A DNA stretch of 64,000 bases, from contig NZ_FVZN01000014.1 in the NCBI RefSeq assembly GCF_900168685.1, positions 1,426,001-1,490,000 of the forward strand. The letters are read 5' to 3'. The position numbers and the translations under genes are program-made. The stretch is from Solibacillus isronensis (GTDB lineage Bacteria; Bacillota; Bacilli; Bacillales_A; Planococcaceae). Position 1 is the first letter of the stretch, and every line of letters begins with the position of its first letter. Under the pieces are notes generated by a model, which saw nothing but the letters and a program-made list of their open reading frames with translations, made no database searches and was not told where the DNA came from. This document shows, one piece after another, positions 7,711-16,533 of the stretch.

Positions 7711-8457
7711 TTATTCACCATCCTTATCTAGCTTGTTGCCTGTAATGAGCTCTACTTTATATGAAGACGGTCCGTCCATCTTTTTCTCGAACAACAGTAA
7801 GAAACGAGTTACAGTAAATGTCATAATAAAGTATAATACCGTTGCGATAAAGAACGCTTCAATATATTTATAGTTACTGCCCGCAATCGAATTCGCAGTG
7901 AAGAACAGCTCCACTACCGAAATAACACTTAATACAGATGAATCTTTAATATTCATTACGAACTGGTTCCCTGTTGCAGGTAAAATATTGCGTGCAACTT
8001 GCGGCAGAACAATATGGATCATCGTTTGCAGGTGATTCATTCCAATAGCTTGTGCAGCCTCAAATTGGCCTTTATCAATCGATACGATACCCCCACGCAC
8101 ATATTCAGCCATGTAGGCACCTGTGTTTAAACTAATTACGATGGAAGCTGCTAAAAAGCGGTCAATATCGATTCCTAAATAGACAAGACCGTAAAATACG
8201 ACCATCGCCTGTACCATCATTGGCGTACCTCTGAAAATTTCCACATAAGCCGTTAAAATAAAATTAATGACTTTCAGAATAGCTGATTTAATATTTTTCT
8301 TGCGTTGTGGAATTGTGTGCATAATTCCGATGAAAAATCCGATTAGTGTTCCACAAATTGTCCCGATAATTGCCAGGAGAAGTGCAGTCCAAGCTCCGCG
8401 TACAAATAAATCCCAGTTGTCCGTAAACAAGTTCCATGATGATTCTAAAAATGCCAT
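7711..8457 (-). CDS. Polar amino acid (probably lysine) ABC transporter permease
   Basis: About 248 residues of the HisM/GlnP-type permease family, with around five membrane helices. The EAA loop lies in [21 protein letters not shown] (about residues 135-155), the site that contacts the ATPase. [13 protein letters not shown] is the usual signature of polar amino acid permeases. The start at 8457 (MAFLESSW) is set by GGAGG 8 nt upstream; the ATG at 8472 lacks a site. It is the second gene of the operon, lies downstream of an intercistronic hairpin, and is adjacent to the ATPase gene. Confidence 0.92.
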   Translation of the reverse strand: MAFLESSWNLFTDNWDLFVRGAWTALLLAIIGTICGTLIGFFIGIMHTIPQRKKNIKSAILKVINFILTAYVEIFRGTPMMVQAMVVFYGLVYLGIDIDRFLAASIVISLNTGAYMAEYVRGGIVSIDKGQFEAAQAIGMNHLQTMIHIVLPQVARNILPATGNQFVMNIKDSSVLSVISVVELFFTANSIAGSNYKYIEAFFIATVLYFIMTFTVTRFLLLFEKKMDGPSSYKVELITGNKLDKDGE

Positions 8458-8524
8458 CGCCTTGTCCTCCATTTCTTTCTTTGTTTCTACTATTTATGTA
8501 TGAAACCATAATTTTAATAGAAAA

Positions 8525-8556
8525 AGGTTGTCTTCCGTTTGCCGGCAAGACAACCT
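8525..8556 (-). terminator. Intercistronic hairpin, probable partial terminator
   Basis: A 10-bp perfect stem (AGGTTGTCTT with AAGACAACCT) is followed on the minus strand by TTTTTCTATT. It lies between the binding-protein gene and the permease gene. This arrangement usually gives more binding protein than transporter core. Confidence 0.75.
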
Positions 8557-8581
8557 CATTAAAACTGTTAATGCTACACGA

Positions 8582-9418
8582 TTATTGTGCTGCTGGTTGA
8601 TTTGCAATTGCGTCTTCCATTAACTGTTGACGCTCTTCTTCCGAAATTTCAGCTAAAACTTTGTTAATTTGTTCACGTAAATCTGAACCCTTTTTCAAAC
8701 CTACTGCTACAGCTGTTGACGCTTCGTCTGCTTCAAAGTTTGGCTCAGGTACGATGTATTTAATATTATTCAGTGCCATTTCAGCAGAGATACCTTCCGG
8801 ACGTTCTGAAACATATCCATCAATTGCGCCTGACTGCAATTGCACGCGCATTGCACCAAAATCAGTTGCCGCTACTTGTTTTTGAACACCTTCGATTTGA
8901 TCGATTACATCATAGTGTGTTGTCGCTTGCTGACCTGTAATTTTTGCACCTGCAAAGTCAGATAATGAAGTTGCATTAGCATATGGGCCGTCTTCTTTTA
9001 CAACAATGACATAGTCACTTGTGTAATAATTCTCTGTGAAATCAATTACTTCCTTACGTTCAGGCATTGGTGACATACCAGCGATTACTAGATCAATCGC
9101 ACCTGATTGTAATGATGGAATTAAGCCATCCCAGTCTGTTTTAACAATTTGTAATTCCATGTCCAGACCTTCTGCAATTTTTTTCGCAATTTCCACATCA
9201 TAGCCTGCTGCATATTCCTTTGAACCTGAAATTTGAATTCCGCCATTGGCATCGTCTTTTTGTGACCAGTTAAAAGGCGCATACGCTGCTTCCATACCGA
9301 TTTTAATCACTTTTTTGTCTGAATCAGAACTGCTTGTAGTACCTTCATCGCTTGAACCACAAGCTGCTAGCAATAGCATTGTCATGGCAGTCAGCAAAAT
9401 TAATAGTCTCTTTTTCAT
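8582..9418 (-). CDS. Amino acid (probably lysine) ABC transporter substrate-binding lipoprotein
   Basis: 278 residues. An N-terminal lipoprotein signal ends in LLLAACGSS, so Cys20 should be lipidated. The mature part is a family 3 solute-binding protein: EAAYAPFNW near residue 43, the central hinge region DWDGLIPSLQSGAIDLVIAG near 100, and FTENYYTSDYVIVV near 127. It captures the amino acid outside the membrane and delivers it to the permease. The start is supported by AAGGAGAG. It is the first gene of the operon and sits directly behind the riboswitch terminator. Confidence 0.92.
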   Translation of the reverse strand: MKKRLLILLTAMTMLLLAACGSSDEGTTSSSDSDKKVIKIGMEAAYAPFNWSQKDDANGGIQISGSKEYAAGYDVEIAKKIAEGLDMELQIVKTDWDGLIPSLQSGAIDLVIAGMSPMPERKEVIDFTENYYTSDYVIVVKEDGPYANATSLSDFAGAKITGQQATTHYDVIDQIEGVQKQVAATDFGAMRVQLQSGAIDGYVSERPEGISAEMALNNIKYIVPEPNFEADEASTAVAVGLKKGSDLREQINKVLAEISEEERQQLMEDAIANQPAAQ

Positions 9419-9465
9419 AGAAATTCTCTCCTTATTTGTTAAATTTCGGGCGTTATATATGCAAA

Positions 9466-9497
9466 AAACGACCTAAAAGAAGAACTTTAGGTCGTTT
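9466..9497 (-). terminator. Riboswitch expression-platform terminator
   Basis: A 12-bp perfect stem (AAACGACCTAAA with TTTAGGTCGTTT) is followed by TTTTTTGC on the minus strand, between the lysine aptamer and the operon start. Lysine binding should favour this terminator and shut off the transporter. Confidence 0.85.
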
Positions 9498-9536
9498 AAA
9501 TTATAATTAGCCCGAATCCTCTACAGTTCCCATTTT

Positions 9537-9716
9537 GAGATAGCACAACTCAACCATCAGGGATATAGATGATTGAGACAGTTCTGCAATTATTCACTGC
9601 AGACCCAGCATTGTAAAATTGAGCGTTTACAACACTTCGGCGATATTTCCTTCTCTTATATTTCACAGCCAGCTCATGGCTCCATATAAAACTGTTAAGT
9701 ATCGCGCCTCTACCTC
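9537..9716 (-). promoter_or_regulatory. Lysine riboswitch (L-box) aptamer
   Basis: Read on the minus strand, the region has the L-box landmarks in order: the P1 strand GAGGTAG followed by AGGCGCG (9700s), ATCGCCGAAG near 9635-9645, a GCTGGGTCTGCAGTGAAT-like segment, CTGTCTCAATCAT, and the closing GTGCTATCTC (to 9537). GAGGTAG pairs with CTATCTC to form P1. A promoter lies directly upstream and an intrinsic terminator directly downstream. L-boxes bind lysine and turn off lysine synthesis or uptake genes; here the controlled operon is an ABC transporter. Confidence 0.9.
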
Positions 9717-9754
9717 ACGAGAGTGTGAGGTTTTGATATGAAATTGATATGTTT

Positions 9755-9783
9755 ATATTACATTATTGCGACATTTCCGTCAA
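9755..9783 (-). promoter_or_regulatory. SigA-type promoter of the lysine transporter leader
   Basis: The minus strand reads TTGACG (9778-9783), a 17-nt spacer, then TAATAT (9755-9760), placing the start of the L-box RNA just ahead of P1. Confidence 0.8.
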
Positions 9784-9819
9784 CACTCATTTTTCTGAAA
9801 TTTAACGGTAAAAAAAGTA

Positions 9820-9848
9820 AATGCGCAATACGTAAAGTATTGCGCATT
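9820..9848 (-). terminator. Terminator of the odhAB operon
   Basis: 12-bp perfect stem (AATGCGCAATAC with GTATTGCGCATT) and 5-nt loop, followed on the minus strand by TTACTTTTTTT. It lies 17 nt beyond the odhB stop. Confidence 0.9.
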
Positions 9849-9864
9849 AGTAGAGTATATACTA

Positions 9865-11124
9865 TTAAGAATTTAATAATAAATCTTCTGGGTTTTCGAT
9901 CATTTCTTTAACTGTTTTTAAGAAGCCAACAGAATCTTTACCATCGATAATACGGTGGTCGTATGATAATGCTACATACATCATTGGACGAATTTGAACT
10001 TCACCATTAACAGCTACTGGACGGTTTACGATTGAGTGCATACCTAAAATACCAGCTTGAGTACCGTTCATGATTGGTGTTGACATTAATGAACCGAATA
10101 CACCACCGTTAGTGATTGTGAATGATCCGCCAGCCATGTCGTTTAAGCCTAATTTTTTGTCGCGTGCTTTACCAGCTAATTCTGCAATGTTTTTCTCGAT
10201 TTCAGCAAAGTTTTTCGCATTTGCATCACGAACAACTGGTACTACTAAACCTTCTTCAGTTGATACAGCAATACCGATATCGAAGAAGTTGTTTAAGTGA
10301 ATTTCATCACCGTTAATTTGTGCATTTACATATGGATATTTCTTTAATGCTGCTACTACAGCTTTTGTGAAGAATGACATGAAGCCTAATTTAATATCGT
10401 TAGCTTTCACGAACTCATCTTGTTTACGTTTACGTAATGCCATAATGTTCGTCATATCAATTTCATTGAAAGTAGTTAACATTGCAGTTGATTGTTTTAC
10501 TTCTAATAAACGTTTTGCAATTGTTTGACGACGACGGCTCATTTTTTCAACTGTAACACGGTCTGTATCAGCTGCTGGTGTAAAGATCATTGGACCATTA
10601 CCAGCTGGAGCTTGAGCAGATTGTGCTGCAGGAGCCGCCGGTGCTGTACCATGTGCTGCAACGTCTTGTACACGTACGCGACCTTGTGGGTCAACAGGTG
10701 AAATTGCTGCTAAGTCGATGCCTTTTTCACGAGCTAATTTACGAGCTGCCGGTGAAGCGATTACACGCTCACCTGAAGTTTCTTCAACTGCAACTGGTGC
10801 AGGTGCTGCTGCTTTAGGAGCTTCTTCTTTTGCTGGAGCCGGAGCTGCTGGTGCTTCTTCTTTTGCAGCTGGTGCAGGTGCTGCGCCTTCGCCTGCTTCA
10901 ACTACTGCGATTACTTGTCCTACTAGTACAGTATCGCCTTCTTCAGCTAAAATTTGTTTTAAAACACCTGCTTCTTCAGAGATGATTTCAGCATTAACTT
11001 TATCAGTTTCTAACTCAACGATGAATTCGCCTTTTTCTACGCGATCTCCAACTTTTTTCACCCACTGGGCAATTGTACCTTCAGTAATTGATTCTGCTAA
11101 TTCAGGGACTTTAATTTCAGCCAC
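9865..11124 (-). CDS. odhB: Dihydrolipoyllysine-residue succinyltransferase (E2 of 2-oxoglutarate dehydrogenase)
   Basis: E2 core of the 2-oxoglutarate dehydrogenase complex of the TCA cycle, transferring succinyl groups to CoA. The GTG at 11124 is taken as start because AAAGGAGG is 8 nt upstream and the product then begins [12 protein letters not shown], as in B. subtilis OdhB. An N-terminal lipoyl domain carries the lipoylated Lys in [10 protein letters not shown] (about residue 43). An Ala/Pro-rich linker follows (about 80-125), then the E3-binding domain ([15 protein letters not shown], about 132-165). The catalytic domain ends with the [10 protein letters not shown] active-site motif near residue 392. 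It is co-transcribed with odhA. Confidence 0.97.
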   Translation of the reverse strand: MAEIKVPELAESITEGTIAQWVKKVGDRVEKGEFIVELETDKVNAEIISEEAGVLKQILAEEGDTVLVGQVIAVVEAGEGAAPAPAAKEEAPAAPAPAKEEAPKAAAPAPVAVEETSGERVIASPAARKLAREKGIDLAAISPVDPQGRVRVQDVAAHGTAPAAPAAQSAQAPAGNGPMIFTPAADTDRVTVEKMSRRRQTIAKRLLEVKQSTAMLTTFNEIDMTNIMALRKRKQDEFVKANDIKLGFMSFFTKAVVAALKKYPYVNAQINGDEIHLNNFFDIGIAVSTEEGLVVPVVRDANAKNFAEIEKNIAELAGKARDKKLGLNDMAGGSFTITNGGVFGSLMSTPIMNGTQAGILGMHSIVNRPVAVNGEVQIRPMMYVALSYDHRIIDGKDSVGFLKTVKEMIENPEDLLLNS

Positions 11125-11217
11125 GTTCATATCCTCCTTTAATTACGCTACACATTCATTGTATAGCAAGCCACTTCTATTTTAAATAGAAGCAGCTCTT
11201 TTTAAACAAATCATTTA

Positions 11218-14025
11218 TTACTTTTCAAGTGCTTCGTTCACTAATTTAGCTTGTGCAGCTTTATGTGAATCGCCATCGCCTTCAGAAGTTGAGCTCATTG
11301 CAGGACGTCCTACATAGCGAACTTTTTTGCCTTCTGCGATATCATATAATGTTTCAAGAACATATGTCCATGAACCTTGGTTTTTCGGTTCTTCCTGTAC
11401 CCAAACGATTTCTTTAACATTCGGGAAACGAGCGATAATATCTTTCACTTGTTGTGCAGGGAATGGATAAATTTGTTCAACACGGATGATGTGTAAGTGA
11501 TCAAGCCCTTCGCCGTCTTTCACGCGTTCTGCTAAATCGATCATAACTTTACCAGTACCAAGTACTACTTTTTCAACCGCTTCTGTATTTTTGCCTAAAC
11601 CTTCTTGCTCGATTACTTCCTGGAAGCGACCAGTTGCAAGTTGTTCAGCAGTAGCTGCAGCAAGTGGGTGACGTAAAAGTGATTTTGGAGAAACCACTAC
11701 TAATGGACGTACACCTTCTGTACCTAATAATGCAGCTTGACGGCGTAATAAGTGGTAGTAGTTGCCTGCATTTGAACAGTTTGCTACGAACCAGTTATTT
11801 TCTGCAGATAATTGCAGGAATCGTTCCATACGGCTTGATGAGTGTTCCGGACCTTGACCTTCATAACCATGTGGTAAAAGAAGTACGAATCCAGATTTTT
11901 GACCCCATTTAGCGCGGGCACTTGAGATGAAGTTATCAAACATTACTTGCGCCATGTTTGCAAAGTCACCGAATTGTGCTTCCCATACAGATAGTACATT
12001 TTGGTTTTCTAAATTGTACCCGTATTCAAAGCCTACTACACCTGCTTCTGTAAGTGGTGAGTTGTAAACTGTGAATGATGCTTTTGCACCTTCAATGTGA
12101 TGTAATGGTGTGAATTCAGAACCATTGTTTTTATCATGTAATACTAAGTGACGTTGAGAGAACGTACCACGCTGTGCATCTTGACCAGTGAAACGAACCG
12201 GTGTGCCATCTTGTGTGATTGTTGCATATGCTAATGTTTCAGCATGACCCCAGTCGATTTTACCATCAGCGAATGCATCACGCCGTTTTGCTAAAATTTT
12301 ACCTAACTTGTTTTGCGGTTCGAAACCATCTGCAAATACAAGTAGATCTTCATTTACTTTAGCCAGACGCTCAGCATCTACTTTAGTATCGATTTCAGGG
12401 AATTCGATTTTTAGTTCTTCCGGCATATTAGGCGTTAAATGCTCGTCTTTTTCAGCCATTTCTTTTACATGATCATACGCCGCTTGCATTTCCGCATAAA
12501 TAGCAGCATCTAAAGCTTTTACTTCATCAGCAGATAAAATACCAGCTTCAGCTAATTCTGCACCATACAATGCACGAATTGGTTCATGTTTTGCAACTAA
12601 TTTATATGTTTCAGGGTTTGTTACTGTTGGATCATCAGTTTCGTTATGACCGTAACGGCGGTAACCGATTAAGTCGATTACGATATCCTTTTTGAACTTC
12701 GCACGGTATTCCGCTACAAAGCGACCAACAGCTGCCACTGTTTCAGGGCTGTCAGCGTTTACATGAATAACAGGTATATCATAGCCTTTTGCAGGGTCAG
12801 ATGAATAATTAGATGAACGTGAATCATGTAACTCAGTTGTGAAACCGATCATGTTGTTTGCGATAATTTGAACTGTACCACCTGTTGTGAATCCTTCTGT
12901 TTGAGAGAAGTTGAAGCCTTCAGTTACAATCCCTTGACCAGCGAATGCCGCGTCACCGTGCAGGATGATACCAAATGCATTTGATGGATCATGTTTAGCA
13001 ACACCTGCTGCTGATACATCATCTTGAGCTGCACGTACAGAACCGATTACAAGCGGGTTCCCTACTTCTAAGTGAGACGGGTTGTAGGCTAATTTAACGT
13101 TCAATCCAGAATCATGAGTGTAAGATGCACCCATATGATACTTAACGTCGCCAGTCCAGCCTTTTGTAATTTCTAATTTACCATCTTCAGGGAAGAAAAG
13201 ATCGTTAGAAACGTGGGCGAAATCAGAGAACATCATATCGTATGGTTTATTTAATACGTGAGTTAATACGTTCAAACGACCACGGTGAGCCATACCAATA
13301 CGAACGTTTTTTACACCTTTAGCTTCAGATGATTTGATAATTTCATCTAATAAAATGATTTGAGTGTCTAAACCTTCTCCAGAGAAACGTTTTTGACCAA
13401 CAAATGTTTTATGAATGAATTTTTCAAAGTTTTCAATGCGTGTTAAACGCTCTAATACTGCTTTCTTTTCTTCAGCAGATAACGTTGTTTTGAATGTTCC
13501 GCCTTCAACTTGAGCTTCGATCCAAGCACGTTCTTCCGCATTTTGTAAATGTGCAACTTCCACACCGATTTTATCTGTATAAACAGATTTTAAATAATCA
13601 ATTGCTTCCTTACCGTTTGTAACACCTGCAGGAACATTTGCAAAAAATACTGATGCAGGGATAGCTTGTAAATCTGCTGCTGTTAAATTGAATACGCTTT
13701 CTTCAATGCGTGAAGTATCTAATTGACGATTTTTTAATGGGTATAAGTCTGCTGCTAAATGGCCGTATTCACGAATTGATTCTGCTAACTTAACTGCGGC
13801 TAATACTTTTTTGTAGTCTCCAGTACCTGTTACTGCTGCTGTTGCAACCGGTTGTTGACCATCTGCAAAAACAGGACCACCGTAAGCTTGGAATAATTCT
13901 ACTAGTTCCGGTTCCACTTCTTCAGGAGATTGCAGGAATAAGTCATACTGCTCTAATACATAACCTAAGTTAGGACCAGAAAACGCTGACCATGGAGAAC
14001 CTGCAGGTAATACATTGTTCGACAT
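11218..14025 (-). CDS. odhA: 2-oxoglutarate dehydrogenase E1 component
   Basis: Thiamine-diphosphate-dependent E1 that decarboxylates 2-oxoglutarate and hands succinyl to OdhB. The ATG at 14025 (MSNNVLPAG) has GGAGG 8 nt upstream; the in-frame ATG at 14040 has none. About 935 residues, the usual size. Visible features are the N-terminal SAFSGPNLGYVLEQY segment, MAHRGRLNVL (about residue 250), the thiamine-binding HGDAAFAGQGIV region (about 355) and HNETDDPTVTNP (about 460). The C-terminal pyrimidine-binding and transketolase-C parts follow. odhB starts about 90 nt after its stop, as in B. subtilis. Confidence 0.97.
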   Translation of the reverse strand: MSNNVLPAGSPWSAFSGPNLGYVLEQYDLFLQSPEEVEPELVELFQAYGGPVFADGQQPVATAAVTGTGDYKKVLAAVKLAESIREYGHLAADLYPLKNRQLDTSRIEESVFNLTAADLQAIPASVFFANVPAGVTNGKEAIDYLKSVYTDKIGVEVAHLQNAEERAWIEAQVEGGTFKTTLSAEEKKAVLERLTRIENFEKFIHKTFVGQKRFSGEGLDTQIILLDEIIKSSEAKGVKNVRIGMAHRGRLNVLTHVLNKPYDMMFSDFAHVSNDLFFPEDGKLEITKGWTGDVKYHMGASYTHDSGLNVKLAYNPSHLEVGNPLVIGSVRAAQDDVSAAGVAKHDPSNAFGIILHGDAAFAGQGIVTEGFNFSQTEGFTTGGTVQIIANNMIGFTTELHDSRSSNYSSDPAKGYDIPVIHVNADSPETVAAVGRFVAEYRAKFKKDIVIDLIGYRRYGHNETDDPTVTNPETYKLVAKHEPIRALYGAELAEAGILSADEVKALDAAIYAEMQAAYDHVKEMAEKDEHLTPNMPEELKIEFPEIDTKVDAERLAKVNEDLLVFADGFEPQNKLGKILAKRRDAFADGKIDWGHAETLAYATITQDGTPVRFTGQDAQRGTFSQRHLVLHDKNNGSEFTPLHHIEGAKASFTVYNSPLTEAGVVGFEYGYNLENQNVLSVWEAQFGDFANMAQVMFDNFISSARAKWGQKSGFVLLLPHGYEGQGPEHSSSRMERFLQLSAENNWFVANCSNAGNYYHLLRRQAALLGTEGVRPLVVVSPKSLLRHPLAAATAEQLATGRFQEVIEQEGLGKNTEAVEKVVLGTGKVMIDLAERVKDGEGLDHLHIIRVEQIYPFPAQQVKDIIARFPNVKEIVWVQEEPKNQGSWTYVLETLYDIAEGKKVRYVGRPAMSSTSEGDGDSHKAAQAKLVNEALEK

Positions 14026-14340
14026 GAAAATAACCTCCAAATTTTGCCTTATGGCTGTTCCAATAATTTACTTAAAAAGGTATAATATTGTATATCACAA
14101 TACAAAAATTACCTTCTTTTGTAAGTAGATAAATTAAGTACCCTCTTTTTATCTACCAAAACAAAGCAAATAATATTTTATCATTCTTCCACATGGACTA
14201 AAAGCACATTTATAAACGGCGGAAGAACATTTTTTCCATCTCAATCTTACTACTCTTCACAAAAAATACAACTCTTTTTATCAAATTAAGCAATTTTTTT
14301 CGTGAACTATTGAAATAGTAATTAGATTGACTAAAATTAT
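14026..14340. other. AT-rich region upstream of odhA
   Basis: 315 nt between odhA and the histidine kinase 3' end. It must hold the odhAB promoter and leader. Several AT-rich candidate -10 boxes exist near 14080-14100, but none has a convincing -35 at correct spacing, so I assign none. No ORF with a ribosome binding site is seen. Confidence 0.5.
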
Positions 14341-15744
14341 TCATTTTTTAAGAAGTTTAAGGTAAAAAAAGGTACCTTTCTGTAATTTACTTTCGACATC
14401 AATTTCCACTTCATATTTATCAGCGAGCATTTTCGTAATACTTAACCCTAGGCCAGTACCTGCAACTTTATTTGTTCGGGATGCATCCACCCGGTAAAAC
14501 CGGTCGAAAATATGTGGTAAATGCTGTTCAGAAATACCGATACCATTGTCTTCTATCGTAACTGAAATAGGCGACTGTAATTCGTTATAATCGATTGTTA
14601 CATGAAGATTTGGAACATTGCTATTATATCGTATACTATTACTTAAAATATTTCTAAAGATTTGCGCTAGAGCATGTTCGGTAATGGAAGCAGCCGTTTT
14701 ATCCCCATTAACAGTCAGGTGAAACTCAGCGTTAGTATACAGTTGCAATAATTCTTCTTTTACTTGTTCGTATACTTGTTCTATATCAGCAGAAGCCTGT
14801 TCATCCGCTTGTTCCCTTCTTGCCAATTGCAATAGCTCTTCAATCATTTTCCTCATTCGCGCGATTTCGGTTAATGAAGTGTTTAATGATTCTTCCATTA
14901 CTTCCGGTTCATCCTTACCCCAACGTTTAATTAATGATAAATGACCTTCAATAACTTGAATCGGTGTTCGCAATTCATGCGAGGCGTCTGCGACAAATTG
15001 CTGCTGCTTTGTAAATGAAATTTCAAGTTCATTCATTAAAGTACGATACATATGAAGTAAATCGCCAATTTCATCTTTTGCCGAATAATCAAATTTAGGT
15101 TGTGCAGTAAACCCGTTTTTTCTGACAAAACTCATTGCGTCCCTTAATTGGACAAGCGGTTTCATAAGCATATTCGCTAAGTAATAGCTGATCATAACCG
15201 AAAATAAAATAGCCCCGAAACCAATAATAAAAATTGTCGTCAAAATATAATTCATCATCGACTGAAATGCTGCTAACGGGTGAATCAGTTGCATAATCCC
15301 TTGAAATTGTCCGATTTGGACGACTCTGTGGATCACATAGCTTTCAGATCCTGAAATCGTCTGCTTTTCAATCATTGTTGAGAAATAATTTTGATTTTTT
15401 GGCAGTTGTGCAGCCGGCGCAGCATCATTGATCCGCATTACCTCAATACCATCCAGATTAAAAACCCGTACAGTTTGTTCTTGGTTTAAAATGGCCTTCA
15501 TCAATGCGGTGTTGTTTTGAAGTGCCTGTACTGTAACAGTGTTCCCTTGTGATTCGAAGTAGGTTGTCATATCATCAACCGTTCGCAATGCATTTTTTTC
15601 TTCATTATGAATCAGCCATGTTTGCAATGCGATATACAGTACAACAGATATAAGGGCATAGCTTACAAAAATCGTGACACCAACTGCAAGCATCCACTTT
15701 GATTTTAATGAAAGGTTCAGTAATTTGTTTTTCATCATCCTCAC
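14341..15744 (-). CDS. Sensor histidine kinase, ArlS/YkoH-like
   Basis: 467-residue membrane sensor kinase. Two membrane helices (about residues 17-38 and 170-192) flank an extracellular sensor domain. A HAMP domain follows (about 193-246), then HisKA with the phospho-accepting His in DASHELRTP (about 256). The ATPase domain shows the N box NILSNSIRYN, G1 box DNGIGIS and G2 box GTGLGLSITK. The HisKA helix resembles ArlS/YkoH-type kinases. The GTG start overlaps the stop of the regulator gene by 4 nt, so the pair is translationally coupled. The input signal is unknown. Confidence 0.9.
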   Translation of the reverse strand: MRMMKNKLLNLSLKSKWMLAVGVTIFVSYALISVVLYIALQTWLIHNEEKNALRTVDDMTTYFESQGNTVTVQALQNNTALMKAILNQEQTVRVFNLDGIEVMRINDAAPAAQLPKNQNYFSTMIEKQTISGSESYVIHRVVQIGQFQGIMQLIHPLAAFQSMMNYILTTIFIIGFGAILFSVMISYYLANMLMKPLVQLRDAMSFVRKNGFTAQPKFDYSAKDEIGDLLHMYRTLMNELEISFTKQQQFVADASHELRTPIQVIEGHLSLIKRWGKDEPEVMEESLNTSLTEIARMRKMIEELLQLARREQADEQASADIEQVYEQVKEELLQLYTNAEFHLTVNGDKTAASITEHALAQIFRNILSNSIRYNSNVPNLHVTIDYNELQSPISVTIEDNGIGISEQHLPHIFDRFYRVDASRTNKVAGTGLGLSITKMLADKYEVEIDVESKLQKGTFFYLKLLKK

Positions 15745-16412
15745 CCGCGCATCACATATCCAACACCACGTACAGTTTCAATGTACGGAGTATTTTCTGT
15801 TTGCAGTTTTGAACGTAAATGGCGAATATATACATCGACTACATTAGTTTCTACCTCTGAATCGAATCCCCAAACTGTTTCTAAAATACGCTCACGTGTA
15901 CATACATGATTTCTGTTCTCCACAAGCAGCTTCAATAAATCGAATTCTTTTCGTGTAAGCTCAATTTTATTATTTTCAAATATTACTTCATATGCATGCA
16001 CATCGATTTCCAAGTCTCTTAAAATGAGTTGTTTAGATTTTTGAGTATGCTGTACTCTCCTCAAAATCGAACGGATCCGTGCTAGTAGTTCCTCTATCGC
16101 AAATGGCTTCACAATATAATCATCCGCTCCTGCATCCAATCCTGAAACACGATCCATGACTTCATCCCGTGCAGTAATTAACAGAATCGGTACATCGCTT
16201 GTTTTTCGGATTCTCCTACATACTTCTATCCCGTTTAATTGAGGCAGCATGACATCGAGTAAAATACAGTCGAATTGTTCACTTTCCGCCAATTCCAGAC
16301 CAGTCCTCCCATCATATGCAACTACAGTTTCAAATTGCTCATGCTTAAGCTCCAGTTCAAGGAAACGTGCAATATTTTTTTCATCTTCTATTATTAGAAT
16401 CTTTTGGTTCAT
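15741..16412 (-). CDS. OmpR/PhoB-family response regulator, ArlR/YkoG-like
   Basis: 223 residues. The receiver domain has acidic residues EDE near residue 9, the phospho-accepting Asp in CILLDVMLP (about 53), Thr in LITARD and Lys in DYIVKPF. A C-terminal winged-helix DNA-binding domain includes LTRKEFDLLKLL and ends ETVRGVGYVMRG. It is phosphorylated by the kinase encoded immediately downstream. It starts after an AGAGGG site. Targets are unknown; ArlRS systems in relatives affect surface properties and autolysis, which is family knowledge rather than evidence here. Confidence 0.92.
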   Translation of the reverse strand: MNQKILIIEDEKNIARFLELELKHEQFETVVAYDGRTGLELAESEQFDCILLDVMLPQLNGIEVCRRIRKTSDVPILLITARDEVMDRVSGLDAGADDYIVKPFAIEELLARIRSILRRVQHTQKSKQLILRDLEIDVHAYEVIFENNKIELTRKEFDLLKLLVENRNHVCTRERILETVWGFDSEVETNVVDVYIRHLRSKLQTENTPYIETVRGVGYVMRG

Positions 16413-16475
16413 CAGCTTCCCTCTCTATCAACAATATCTATTCAATAGTGTACCATTTGTATTTTACAATAAAAA

Positions 16476-16504
16476 AAGAATACGGAGTAAATTTCCGTAT
16501 TCTT
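16476..16504 (-). terminator. Terminator of the dapF-diguanylate cyclase transcript
   Basis: 11-bp perfect stem (AAGAATACGGA with TCCGTATTCTT) followed on the minus strand by TTTTTTTATTG, 30 nt after the diguanylate cyclase stop and ahead of the response regulator gene. Confidence 0.88.
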
Positions 16505-16533
16505 GCAAGTGATATTTGGATATGAAGAACGTG

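Noticed and set aside
10718-11185. 155-codon plus-strand ORF rich in Ala, Gly and Ser
   Set aside because: It is antisense to the Ala/Pro-rich linker and lipoyl domain of odhB; the repetitive GCx codons remove stops on the opposite strand.
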